Below, piece by piece: positions 8,069-15,699 of a stretch of 17,035 bases of DNA (the first letter of the stretch is position 1; the number at the start of each line of letters is the position of its first letter). Made by a program: the position numbers and the translations under genes. The notes beneath the pieces are model-generated. The model searched no databases, had not been told where the DNA came from, and was given only the letters and a program-made list of their open reading frames with translations. The DNA is from WYEG01 sp049414625 (GTDB lineage: Bacteria > Desulfobacterota > Thermodesulfobacteria > Thermodesulfobacteriales > Thermodesulfobacteriaceae): the NCBI GenBank assembly GCA_049414625.1, contig JBMSAU010000099.1, positions 1 to 17,035 of the forward strand, given 5' to 3'.

Positions 8069-8239
8069 AGGCTGTTCTAAAAATACAAACTAAGGAAAAG
8101 CTTCTGAGAAGTGATATAATTTTTCTTGTGCAAAGCTTTCAGAGCTTGCTGGGTGTCTGTTTTGGAGCTAATGGAAGGAACTTTGAAGACGGGAAGGATC
8201 TTACAATCTCTGCCACATAAGAGATTTTTAGAACAGTCT
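8069..8239. mobile_element. 171-bp MITE-like element with 16-bp inverted ends
   Basis: The left end AGGCTGTTCTAAAAAT (8069-8084) pairs with the right end at 8224-8239, whose reverse complement is AGACTGTTCTAAAAAT: 15 of 16 bases match, with 13 in a row. The interior of about 139 bp carries no recognisable transposase. I see no clear target-site duplication. The same 16-bp end occurs once more at 16573-16588. The element sits between the promoter of operon A and the first rmlA, and its right end is 1 bp from the point where homology between the two rmlA copies begins. It is probably a small non-autonomous insertion or the remains of one; the IS family is not identified. Confidence 0.55.
8112..8120 (+). 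promoter_or_regulatory. Extended -10 promoter element reading toward rmlA copy 1
   Basis: TGATATAAT is an exact TGnTATAAT extended -10. It lies inside the inverted-repeat element, about 140 bp before the rmlA start. No good -35 is present. It could supply transcription of operon B. Confidence 0.35.
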
Positions 8240-8258
8240 CGATTGGAGGCATGAGAAT

Positions 8259-9152
8259 ATGAAAGGGATTTTGCTTGCTGGGGGCTCAGGGACAAGGCTT
8301 TATCCAGTGACACTTACGGTTAACAAGCACTTCTTGCCTATCTATAACAAACCAATGGTCTATTATTCCCTATCCTTACTTATGCTCGCAAAAATAAGAG
8401 ATGTAGTAATTGTGGTAAATCCGCAGGATGAAGAAGCGTTTAAAAAGCTCTTGGGAGATGGAAGCGAGCTTGGCATGAACATAAGCTATGTAAAACAAGA
8501 AAAACCCTTGGGGCTTTCTCATGCGGTGAAAACAGCTTGCGAAACTTTAGAAAAGAATTGCTCAGTAATGGTTGTTTTAGGGGACAACATTCTCTACGGA
8601 CATGGGCTTCCACAACTTTTAGAAGACATTAAAAGCCAAGTGTTAGATAAAGGCGGTGCCTATGTGTTTGCCTATCATGTGCCAGACCCGGAGAGGTTTG
8701 GCATTGTTGAGTTTGACGAAGAGGGTAAAGTGATAAGCATAGAAGAAAAACCCAAGCATCCTAAGTCTAATTATGCGGTCATAGGGGTATATATGTTTGA
8801 CTCAACGGTTTCAGAAAAGGTCTTAAGGGTAAAGCCCTCTGCACGAGGAGAGTATGAGATTACTTCCTTGCTTGAGGAATACTTGAAAGAGGGGAGCCTT
8901 AAAGTTAAGCTTTTAGGAAGAGGTTATGCTTGGTTTGATGCGGGAACTCACGATAGCTTTTTGGAGGCGGGAGAGTTTGTTGCTACCGTAGAAAAAAGGA
9001 CGGGCTTGATGATAGGGTGTGTGGAAGAAATTGCCTACAGGAACGGCTGGATAGACAGGGAAAGACTTTTACACTTTGCCAAAAGGTACTCAAAAACAGA
9101 TTATGGAAAGTATTTAAAGAGTTTGGCAGAGGAGTCGGTCCATGCCCTTTGA
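8259..9152 (+). CDS. rmlA: Glucose-1-phosphate thymidylyltransferase, copy 1
   Basis: RmlA joins glucose-1-phosphate and dTTP to give dTDP-glucose, the first step toward dTDP-deoxysugars. The 297-residue protein opens MKGILLAGGSGTRLYPVTLT with the nucleotide-binding GGSGTRL at residues 8-14. NKHFLPIYNKPMVYY follows (22-36). VVLGDNILYGHG (106-117) holds the metal-binding Asp. EKPKHPKSNYAVIGVYMFD and GYAWFDAGTHDSFLEAGEFV are typical later motifs, and the length is normal. GGAGG lies 9 nt before the ATG. It heads operon B. A second copy starts at 16768 and differs at 14 of the 268 bases visible, only two of which change the protein (Val50 to Ile, Ala60 to Ser). RmlB is absent from the window. 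Confidence 0.9.
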   Translation: MKGILLAGGSGTRLYPVTLTVNKHFLPIYNKPMVYYSLSLLMLAKIRDVVIVVNPQDEEAFKKLLGDGSELGMNISYVKQEKPLGLSHAVKTACETLEKNCSVMVVLGDNILYGHGLPQLLEDIKSQVLDKGGAYVFAYHVPDPERFGIVEFDEEGKVISIEEKPKHPKSNYAVIGVYMFDSTVSEKVLRVKPSARGEYEITSLLEEYLKEGSLKVKLLGRGYAWFDAGTHDSFLEAGEFVATVEKRTGLMIGCVEEIAYRNGWIDRERLLHFAKRYSKTDYGKYLKSLAEESVHAL

Positions 9153-9186
9153 ATTGATAAAACTTAAGGTTTTTGAGGTAAATTGA

Positions 9187-10428
9187 ATGGGAGAAGTTAT
9201 AAAAACTGATTTTTTAATTATCGGAGCTGGTATTGTTGGACTTGCTGTAGCTAAGGCATTGAGAGAGGCTTATCCAGAGAAGGAGATATGTATTATAGAG
9301 AAAGAAAGCAGTCTTGGAGCTCATGCCAGTGGAAGAAATAGTGGAGTTTTACATGCAGGATTTTATTATACTCCTGATTCATTAAAGGCAAAATTTACGA
9401 GGCAAGGAAATCAAGAGCTTAAAGAATTTTGCGAAGAGAAAGGTCTAAGACTTAATAAATGTGGGAAAATAGTAGTAGCACAAAATGAAGGTGAGCTTGA
9501 AGTTCTTTTTGAACTTAAAAGAAGAGGAGACATAAACGGAGTAGAGCTTTATATAATAACAGAAAAAGAGCTTAAAGATTTAGAGCCTAACGCTAAAACC
9601 TATAAGTATGCCCTCTTTAGTCCTAACACTGCTACGGTTGATCCTTTAGAAGTATTAAAAGCTTTAGAAAGCGAATTAGGAGAAAAAGAAGTAAGAATTT
9701 TCTATAATAGCCCTTATAGGAAAAAGTTAAACGATGACCTTGGAATTATGGCGGGCGATAAAACTTTTAAAGCTGAAAAAATTATTAATTGTGCAGGCTT
9801 GTATGCAGATAAGATTGCTAAGGACTTTGGCTTCTCAAAAGATTATGAATTAGTTCCTTTCAAAGGGATTTATTTAGAGTATAAGGGAAATGATCAGTTT
9901 ATAAAAAGAAACATTTATCCTGTGCCAGATATTCGTTTTCCCTTTTTAGGAGTGCATTTTACTGTTCGGGTAGATGGGAAAATAAAAATAGGTCCTACTG
10001 CTATGCCAGCTTTTTGGAGAGAAAACTATGAAGGGTTTAATAGCTTTAACTTTAAAGAGTTGTTGGAAACCATGAAGTGGAATGCCTTAATGTTTATCAA
10101 AAAATCTGAGTTTAGAAGGCTTGCAATAGAAGAGATGAAAAAGTATAGTAAACGCTATTTAATTGAACAGGCTAAAATGCTTGTGTATAATATTCCCTCA
10201 GCTGACCTATTTAAATGGAGTAAACCGGGTATAAGAGCACAACTCATTGATAAAAGAAGTTTAACCTTAATACAAGACTTTGTGGTGGAAGGAGATAAAT
10301 ACAGTGTTCATATTCTAAATGCTGTTTCTCCAGCTTTTACAGCAAGCTTTCCTTTTGCAAGATATGTTGTTGAAAAATATATTGCTAAAAATTTTTACAG
10401 GAAGGAGGTTAAAGATGGGAAAGTTTAG
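9187..10428 (+). CDS. FAD-dependent oxidoreductase, LhgO-like (L-2-hydroxyglutarate oxidase family)
   Basis: A 413-residue DAO-fold flavoprotein. The ADP-binding loop is TDFLIIGAGIVGLAVAKAL (residues 7-25). The signature ASGRNSGVLHAGFYY (about 47-61) is the one I associate with LhgO/L2HGDH, which oxidises L-2-hydroxyglutarate to 2-oxoglutarate. AEKIINCAGLYADKIAKDFG supports the FAD domain. A late GPTAMPAF and FKWSKPGIRAQLID also fit. GAGGT lies 8 nt before the ATG. The 3' end overlaps the rmlC stump. It has no established place in dTDP-sugar synthesis, so it may act on a sugar acid or have been carried along with the cluster. It is more AT-rich than the rmlA before it. Confidence 0.82.
   Translation: MGEVIKTDFLIIGAGIVGLAVAKALREAYPEKEICIIEKESSLGAHASGRNSGVLHAGFYYTPDSLKAKFTRQGNQELKEFCEEKGLRLNKCGKIVVAQNEGELEVLFELKRRGDINGVELYIITEKELKDLEPNAKTYKYALFSPNTATVDPLEVLKALESELGEKEVRIFYNSPYRKKLNDDLGIMAGDKTFKAEKIINCAGLYADKIAKDFGFSKDYELVPFKGIYLEYKGNDQFIKRNIYPVPDIRFPFLGVHFTVRVDGKIKIGPTAMPAFWRENYEGFNSFNFKELLETMKWNALMFIKKSEFRRLAIEEMKKYSKRYLIEQAKMLVYNIPSADLFKWSKPGIRAQLIDKRSLTLIQDFVVEGDKYSVHILNAVSPAFTASFPFARYVVEKYIAKNFYRKEVKDGKV
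10402..10409 (+). promoter_or_regulatory. Strong ribosome binding site for the rmlC stump
   Basis: AAGGAGGT, a full Shine-Dalgarno match, lies 5 nt before the ATG at 10415. It sets the start of rmlC inside the end of the LhgO-like gene. Confidence 0.65.
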
Positions 10429-10570
10429 AAAGATTGAAACAGCTTTAAAAGGTGTCTACATACTTGAACCCACTGTATTTGAAGATTATAGAGGATTTTT
10501 TGTGGAAAGCTATTACTTTAGAGAAGTTGAAGATAAAATAAATTTTTATTACACGGAGGAAGAAAGATGA
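10415..10570 (+). pseudogene. rmlC: Truncated dTDP-4-dehydrorhamnose 3,5-epimerase
   Basis: Intact RmlC (about 180 residues, a cupin) epimerises C3 and C5 of dTDP-4-keto-6-deoxyglucose. Here 51 codons remain. Residues 1-40 match the RmlC N-terminus: FRKIETALKGVYILEPTVF then EDYRGFFVESYYFREVE. The last residues NFYYTEEER are encoded by the ribosome-site region of the next gene (GGAGG at 10555-10559). The cupin barrel and the catalytic His and Tyr are missing, so the product cannot be active. This looks like an internal deletion of about 400 bp or more that joined the 5' end of rmlC to the upstream edge of the SDR gene. The stop overlaps that ATG (ATGA), so the stump may persist because it couples translation. 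Confidence 0.75.
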
Positions 10571-11562
10571 AGAAAGTTCTTATTACTGGAGCTGGTGGAT
10601 ATATTGGATGTAGGCTTGTTGATTATTTGCAAAATAAGGGTTATAAAATAAAAGCCTTAGATAGATTTTTCTTTGGGAAAGAAAGACTTCAAAGTATATT
10701 AAAAAATTCTCAAGTAGAAGTTATTGAAGAAGATATAAGATTTTTTGATCCAGAAATACTTAAAGATGTGGATGTTGTAATAGACCTTGCTGCTTTATCA
10801 AATGATCCTGCCGGTGAACTTGATCCAGTAAAGACTTGGTCTATAAATTATTTAGGACGCTTTAGAGTAGCCACTCTTGCGAAATTTATGGGAGTAAAAA
10901 GATATATTCTCCCCTCATCTTGTAGTGTTTATGGTTTCCAAGAAGGTGTTGTTTCTGAGACCTCACCGGTAAATCCATTAACCACTTATGCTAAGGCGAA
11001 CTACAAAGCAGAAGTTGATATTAAAAGATTAGCTGATAAAAACTACTGTGTGGTTATTTTGAGATTTGCTACTGTTTACGGCTACTCTCCAAGAATGAGA
11101 TTTGATTTAGCTATAAACGGTATGGTTAGAGGCTTTTTTAAAAGTGGAAAGATTCCCATATTAAGGGATGGAACACAGTATAGACCCTTTGTACACGTAA
11201 TGGATGTTTGTAAAGCTATCCATCTTGCTATGGAAGCAGATGATGAAAAGGTAAACGGAGAAGTTTTCAATGTGGGTTCAAATGAACAAAACGTTCAAAT
11301 ATTTGAGTTGGCACAAAGGGTTGCTAATGCAATAGGTGTTGAGTTTAACTACGAATGGTATGGACTCCCAGACCACAGGAGCTATAGAGTAAATTTCAAC
11401 AAGATTAAGGAGGTTTTAAATTTCCATCTAGAATATACCATTGAAGATGGAGCAAGAGAAGTTTATGAAGCTTTAAAGAGTGGAAATTTGGATCCGGACG
11501 ACCCTGCAACAATTACGGTAGAATGGTATAAAAGGTTAATTTCTGAAGGAGTTATGGTATGA
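10567..11562 (+). CDS. NAD-dependent epimerase/dehydratase, extended SDR
   Basis: A 331-residue extended short-chain dehydrogenase acting on a nucleotide sugar. The NAD loop is KKVLITGAGGYIGCRLVDYL (GxxGxxG, residues 8-14). DLAALSNDPAGELDP precedes the active site. The Ser is in LPSSCSVYGFQEG (about 115-127), and the Tyr in NPLTTYAKANYKAEVD (Tyr141). Then come LRFATVYGYSPRMRFDL and YRPFVHVMDVCKAIHLA, the usual substrate-loop motifs. The ATG has GGAGG 7 nt upstream and overlaps the rmlC stump by 4 bp; its stop overlaps rmlD by 4 bp. It resembles a family often seen in O-antigen clusters rather than RmlB or GalE. The exact reaction (4-epimerase, 4,6-dehydratase or 4-reductase) is not clear. Confidence 0.85.
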   Translation: MKKVLITGAGGYIGCRLVDYLQNKGYKIKALDRFFFGKERLQSILKNSQVEVIEEDIRFFDPEILKDVDVVIDLAALSNDPAGELDPVKTWSINYLGRFRVATLAKFMGVKRYILPSSCSVYGFQEGVVSETSPVNPLTTYAKANYKAEVDIKRLADKNYCVVILRFATVYGYSPRMRFDLAINGMVRGFFKSGKIPILRDGTQYRPFVHVMDVCKAIHLAMEADDEKVNGEVFNVGSNEQNVQIFELAQRVANAIGVEFNYEWYGLPDHRSYRVNFNKIKEVLNFHLEYTIEDGAREVYEALKSGNLDPDDPATITVEWYKRLISEGVMV

Positions 11563-12406
11563 AAAGACTTAAGTTTCTCATAACTGGTGCCAAGGGGCAG
11601 TTGGCAAAGGAGTTTGTAAAGGAGCTAACTAATAGAGGGCTTGAATTTACAGCTTTAACGAAGGAAGAGCTTGATATTTCAGATACTAACAAAGTCTTTA
11701 AGGTGATAAAAGAGGTAAAACCAGACATAGTTATCAACTGTGCTGCTTACAATTTGGTAGATAAGGCAGAATCTTTCCCTGCAGAAGCCATAGCGGTAAA
11801 TACTTTGGGGTAGCTAATTTAACTTTTGCATGTGCAGACATTAAGGCAACTTTAGTTCATTACTCAACGGATTATGTGTTTGACGGGACAAAGGTAGGGT
11901 TTTATACAGAGGAAGATCAGCCTAACCCCCTAAATGAATATGGAAAGAGTAAACTTTTTGGAGAATTCTTTATACAGAAAGTGCTTGAAAATTATCTAAT
12001 CTTTCGGGTAAGCTGGGTTTATGGAGAGGGTACACAAAACTTTCTTTATAAACTTGAAGAATGGGCTAAGAAGCAGGAAGTATTGAAAGTTGTGGTTGAT
12101 GAATTTTCAGTGCCAACATCTACCAAAACGATCACTGAGGTAACTCTTAAGGCTATTGATGCGGGATTGACTGGGCTTTACCATCTAACAAATTCTGGCT
12201 ATGCCTCTCGCTATGAGTGGGCAAAAGAATATTTTAAGTTAAAAGGTATAAATAAGCTTGTTTATCCAGCCTTGCAAGCCGATTTTAACCTTCCTGCTAA
12301 AAGACCAAAGTGGTCAGTAATGAGTAATGAAAAAATTAGCAAAGCTTTAGGAATTACTATCAGAGACTGGAAGGAGGACTTAAAAAGTTTCTGTCTTTTT
12401 TCTTGA
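11559..12406 (+). pseudogene. rmlD: dTDP-4-dehydrorhamnose reductase, one frameshift
   Basis: RmlD reduces dTDP-4-keto-L-rhamnose to dTDP-L-rhamnose with NAD(P)H. The first part (11559-11813) has LKFLITGAKGQLAKEFVKEL and PDIVINCAAYNLVDKAE and ends AVNTLG at a TAG. The protein resumes in the next frame with VANLTFACADIKATLVHYST, then DYVFDGTK and the catalytic YGKSK in NEYGKSKLFGEFF. It ends at 12406. The break is at the G4 run 11807-11810; one more G would restore a reductase of about 282 residues, normal for the family. The residues of both halves are otherwise well kept, so the lesion is recent, a slippage site, or a sequencing error. The start overlaps the SDR gene by 4 bp (ATGA). Confidence 0.87.
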
Positions 12407-12452
12407 ATTAAGATATAAAGGTAAAGAAAGCCCTCATGAGGAATTTTGCCCT

Positions 12453-12554
12453 TCAACCTCTGTAAGGTAGTCCCCCATAACCAAAGCAATAATACGTCTC
12501 CTTAAACCTTGCCTTTTTTGCAATGCTCACTATAAAGGTGTTCTGGTAAGTCAT
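12453..12554 (-). CDS. Small unidentified ORF, likely remnant at end of operon C
   Basis: An ATG at 12554-12552 overlaps the stop of the glycosyltransferase (ATGA), as is usual in this operon. It opens 33 codons, beginning MTYQNTFIVSIAKKARFKET and ending CFGYGGLPYRG. I do not recognise it. The overlap suggests the first part of a lost downstream gene. The 12407-12550 gap, which lies between two genes that converge, holds nothing else clear. A CCTCATGAGG palindrome at 12431-12440 has no T run, so it is not a convincing terminator. Confidence 0.25.
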   Translation of the reverse strand: MTYQNTFIVSIAKKARFKETYYCFGYGGLPYRG

Positions 12555-13627
12555 TTTTCAACTTTCACAAAAATTTTCTTTAAATCTTCTAAAAACTTTT
12601 TAGGCTCACTTTTGATGATATTCCTATAATATTCAAAATCCTTGTATCTTTCTTCAAAGTTTTCGAAACAATCTTTAATTTTATCTACAATTCTTGGAAT
12701 ATTTTCTTCAGTATCCTCAAATTTGTATTCATTTGGTATAGGAACATCTTCAAAAAATGCAGCTGAACCTCTCCTACCTGTGATTACACAACAACCTAAA
12801 ATTGCAGCCTCTCTTGGAAGGCGATCTTTACCGGGATGATTACCAAAATCAATATATACTTTTGCTTTTTGTAAAATTTTAATCACCATATCTCTGCTCA
12901 TATTTTCTAAAGGAATGAATTTTATATCTCTAGCAAAAGAAATTATTTTACGTGTGAATGAATATCCCTTTTTTGGATTGTACACAACAATATTTTCCTT
13001 GCTAGATAAATCAGTATTCATTTCTAGAAATGCAGTATTTAAATAATCAGAAAGGTAGAATTTTGGATTTAATTTATCAAAATGCTTGAATGCGTACCAA
13101 GATTGAAATAAATAAAACTCTGCTGAACATAGCAGAGTATCCTTAGTATAATCAACTTTTTTCATCATGCGATCTATCACAGCTTGTGATGTAATATCAA
13201 AATCTAACAACGGTTTTTTTATTAGCATTTTGCTTAATTTATTTATTGCTCTTTCTAAAAAATAATCTTTTTTTGAAAGTCTAGATAAATAGTAAAAATC
13301 TACACTTAAAAACCAAACACCCTTTCTAATACTCCTAAACTTTGCTAATTGTAACAATCCATCTTTCACCTCTGGTACTATTAGTATGTTTTTTCTATCA
13401 TCATCCTTATTATCTATTTCTAGCACATATTGATTATTATACTGAATATATTCCACGTGAACTGGGGATTTATCCTTTTGATTATGATTGTAATAATACA
13501 TAACAGCATTAACTTTTAGATTTTCCCTTAAATGATAACATAATTGATGTAATAATTCTGGGCCACCTGTTGCAACATTAGCTGGACACGCAATATAAAC
13601 TTTTGTTTCAGGATAGATTTCAATCAT
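12551..13627 (-). CDS. Putative GT-B glycosyltransferase
   Basis: A 358-residue protein. The N-terminus VYIACPANVATGGPELLHQL (about residues 10-29) carries the glycine-containing loop of GT-B enzymes. The C-terminal third has VYIDFGNHPGKDRLPREAAI and LGCCVITGRRGSAAF, which stand where donor-binding residues lie in family 1 and 4 enzymes; RLPREAAILG resembles the family 4 EX7E region only loosely. It likely transfers a sugar at the cytoplasmic face. Directly after glf, it could be a galactofuranosyltransferase, but that rests on position alone. The ATG overlaps the glf stop by 4 bp. The gene is AT-rich. Confidence 0.7.
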   Translation of the reverse strand: MIEIYPETKVYIACPANVATGGPELLHQLCYHLRENLKVNAVMYYYNHNQKDKSPVHVEYIQYNNQYVLEIDNKDDDRKNILIVPEVKDGLLQLAKFRSIRKGVWFLSVDFYYLSRLSKKDYFLERAINKLSKMLIKKPLLDFDITSQAVIDRMMKKVDYTKDTLLCSAEFYLFQSWYAFKHFDKLNPKFYLSDYLNTAFLEMNTDLSSKENIVVYNPKKGYSFTRKIISFARDIKFIPLENMSRDMVIKILQKAKVYIDFGNHPGKDRLPREAAILGCCVITGRRGSAAFFEDVPIPNEYKFEDTEENIPRIVDKIKDCFENFEERYKDFEYYRNIIKSEPKKFLEDLKKIFVKVEK

Positions 13628-14772
13628 CCTATTCTCTCCTCAAACACCTCTAAAGCTCTTTTTACTACATCATCCATATCATAATACCTATACTCCGCTA
13701 ACCTACCTACAAGTACTAGATTCTCAAATTTATCTGCTTCTTCTTTGTATTTATTATACAGCTCCTGATTTTCTTTTGTAAAAACTGGATAGTATGGTAT
13801 ATCTACGTTTGGCTGATAAGCTTTTGGATACTCTTTTAAAATAGTTGTTTTATCAGATTTTACAGGGTGAATATGTTTAAATTCTGTTATTCTTGTAAAA
13901 TCATAATCGTTTGGATAGTTAACAACTGGTGCTTCCTGATAATATTCTTGTTCTATCGTTTCAAATCTAAGGTCTAAACTCCTGTAGGGAAGAAATCCAT
14001 ATTTAAAATTGAATAATTCATCTATCATGCCAGTAAAAATTAATTTTCCTTTAAACTCCTGTCCTAAGAAATAGATTTTTTTATTTTCAAAGTCTATAGA
14101 AATTACCTCTTTGAAATCCGTATTTAGCATTATTTTTATGTTTGGATGATTTAGCATTCGCTCAAAAATTTTAGTATATCCGTCCTTAGGGATCACCTGA
14201 TATTTATCAGTGAAATATCTATTATCCCTGCTAACGTAAATGGGAACTCTTGCTGTTACCTGAGGGCTAATTTCTTCGGGCTTTAGCCCCCATTGTTTCA
14301 TGGTGTAATTTTTATAAATTTTTTCATATACATAGTTTGCCAAAAACTTTAAATCTTGATCTTCTTCTTTTAGAAGTTCAAGAATAGGAATTTTAGTTCC
14401 ATAGCCATATTTTTCAATGAGTTTTACTTCTAACCTTTTAGCCAATTCTTGTGGGAAAACCTCATAAATGCTATTAAGGTTAAATGGTAGCGGTATTTTT
14501 TTCCCATCCACAAATGCTAAGACTTTATGATGATATATATGCCAATCTGTAAAGTTTGATAGATAATCAAATACCTCTTTATAATCTGTATGAAAAAGAT
14601 GAGGTCCATATTTATGCACTATTATATTATTTTCATCTCTATAATCATAGCAGTTTCCACCGATATGGTTTCTTTTTTCAATGATAAGCACCTTTCGGTT
14701 TAAAACATTTGCTATTCTTTCTGCTATCACAGAACCGGCAAAGCCAGATCCAACAACTATGAATTCAAACAT
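13624..14772 (-). CDS. glf: UDP-galactopyranose mutase
   Basis: Glf interconverts UDP-galactopyranose and UDP-galactofuranose with reduced FAD; the furanose form is used in O-antigens and capsules. The 382-residue length is standard. The FAD loop is IVVGSGFAGSVIAERIA (residues 5-21), followed by IIEKRNHIGGNCYDY and KYGPHLFHTDYKEVFDYL. YTMKQWGLKPEEISP and the RVPIYVSRDNRYFTDKYQ region are typical of the family. The C-terminal LVGRLAEYRYYDMDDVVKRA closes the FAD site. It shows that galactofuranose is probably part of the glycan. It overlaps the upstream methyltransferase by 8 bp and the downstream glycosyltransferase by 4 bp (ATGA). No lesion is seen. Confidence 0.95.
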   Translation of the reverse strand: MFEFIVVGSGFAGSVIAERIANVLNRKVLIIEKRNHIGGNCYDYRDENNIIVHKYGPHLFHTDYKEVFDYLSNFTDWHIYHHKVLAFVDGKKIPLPFNLNSIYEVFPQELAKRLEVKLIEKYGYGTKIPILELLKEEDQDLKFLANYVYEKIYKNYTMKQWGLKPEEISPQVTARVPIYVSRDNRYFTDKYQVIPKDGYTKIFERMLNHPNIKIMLNTDFKEVISIDFENKKIYFLGQEFKGKLIFTGMIDELFNFKYGFLPYRSLDLRFETIEQEYYQEAPVVNYPNDYDFTRITEFKHIHPVKSDKTTILKEYPKAYQPNVDIPYYPVFTKENQELYNKYKEEADKFENLVLVGRLAEYRYYDMDDVVKRALEVFEERIG

Positions 14773-15535
14773 TTACCAAACCAACTCCTAATCTATTATT
14801 AAAGATTGTATAGGGTATACCTCTGTCTTTACAAAAATATATAAACGCTAGCGTCCAGTATTCGTTAACATCATCACACAATATGACACCGCCATTCTTG
14901 AAGTAAGATATTACAGTATTCAATTCAAATAAAACATGCTCGTCTGTATGTAGTGAATCATGTAAAAAAACATCCACTTTGCCCAATTTTAAAAGAAGCT
15001 TGGGCAATTCTACAGTAGAGTCTCCAATGATAAGTTCATGTCTGTGTTTCAACCAGCTTGGTATAAGCCACCCTACTTCGAACCCTTCAGGAATGTGTAT
15101 GTTAAAATCCTTACCAAGCTTTGGATAAACCACAGCATCATTTCCTGGTAAATCAATACTATATAACTTACCTTTTTTATTATCTTCCAATGCTTTTAAA
15201 ATAAACGCACTTGATGCTCCAGGTCCTACTCCTGTTTCAATAACTATTTCAGGCTTAAATTTTCTAATAACGGTATATACTATAATTCCGGAAGGTAAGT
15301 CTATCCAACCTCCAAGTTTGGGATTTTTACTAACTCTCTTGGCCATTTTTATTTTCCTTTCAATATGTTGGTGAAAGCGGAAATCAACAAGAAAATCAAA
15401 TATATACTCAATTAGCTCTTTACTAGTTATGTTTAATAAATTTAATACCGGTTTAGTTCTCCGATAGAATTTAACTAACTTGTAAGGAGCTTTTAAAAAT
15501 CTCCTGATTAATTCAGTATACATGATGCCCTTCAT
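14765..15535 (-). CDS. SAM-dependent methyltransferase (Methyltransf_24-like)
   Basis: A class I methyltransferase of up to 256 residues. Motif I is PEIVIETGVGPGASSAFILK (about 95-114), with the ribose-binding Asp in GKLYSIDLPGND. VDVFLHDSLHTDEHVLFEL and FKNGGVILCDDVNEYW match the family that includes cephalosporin-hydroxylase-like and macrocin-type enzymes, where the HDSLH and DD residues often bind a metal. The N-terminal 60 residues are basic. It may methylate a sugar of the glycan. The ATG at 15535 overlaps the stop of the zinc-ribbon ORF (ATGA) but has no ribosome site. The ATG at 15523 has AAGGG 5 nt upstream and could be the true start, giving 252 residues. Confidence 0.82.
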   Translation of the reverse strand: MKGIMYTELIRRFLKAPYKLVKFYRRTKPVLNLLNITSKELIEYIFDFLVDFRFHQHIERKIKMAKRVSKNPKLGGWIDLPSGIIVYTVIRKFKPEIVIETGVGPGASSAFILKALEDNKKGKLYSIDLPGNDAVVYPKLGKDFNIHIPEGFEVGWLIPSWLKHRHELIIGDSTVELPKLLLKLGKVDVFLHDSLHTDEHVLFELNTVISYFKNGGVILCDDVNEYWTLAFIYFCKDRGIPYTIFNNRLGVGLVNV

Positions 15536-15699
15536 TCACAAAAATTCATAAAAAAATTTTCCTGCTCCCACCAATGGACATCGCAGTTTGGGCACTCGTA
15601 GCGTTTGTACTCTTGGTTGTTGTAAGGAGAAACATAAGTTTCTTTGAAATTCCTTTCTTCAACCTCTGTATAGCATATGGGACACTTAATTTTATCCAT
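15532..15699 (-). CDS. Small zinc-ribbon ORF, 55 residues, probable truncated methyltransferase head
   Basis: An ATG at 15699-15697 opens 55 codons. Cys6 and Cys9 in KIKCPICYTEVEE and Cys36 and Cys39 in YKRYECPNCDVHWWE make a four-Cys zinc ribbon. This layout, including the aromatic stretch before the second pair, resembles the N-terminal zinc ribbon of some sugar methyltransferases in glycan clusters. The rest of such a protein is missing; the tail ENFFMNFCE runs into the next gene and its TGA overlaps that ATG. It may be a remnant, or a small protein working with the methyltransferase encoded next. The start is about 8 nt after a TAAAAT -10 shared with operon A. Confidence 0.5.
   Translation of the reverse strand: MDKIKCPICYTEVEERNFKETYVSPYNNQEYKRYECPNCDVHWWEQENFFMNFCE

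Noticed and set aside
8077..8313. 78-codon minus-strand ORF across the rmlA start
   Set aside because: It covers the inverted-repeat element and the first codons of rmlA in antisense, has no ribosome site, and resembles no protein I know.
10981..11010. SDR active site reads YAKAN, where the Lys of YxxxK seems to be Asn
   Set aside because: I recall close relatives of this epimerase family with the same YAKAN stretch, so it may be normal for the family rather than a lesion. An alignment would settle it.
12431..12440. CCTCATGAGG palindrome between convergent operons as a terminator
   Set aside because: The stem is short and no T run follows on either strand.
12262..12489. 75-codon minus-strand ORF over the end of rmlD
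   Set aside because: Most of it is antisense to conserved RmlD sequence.
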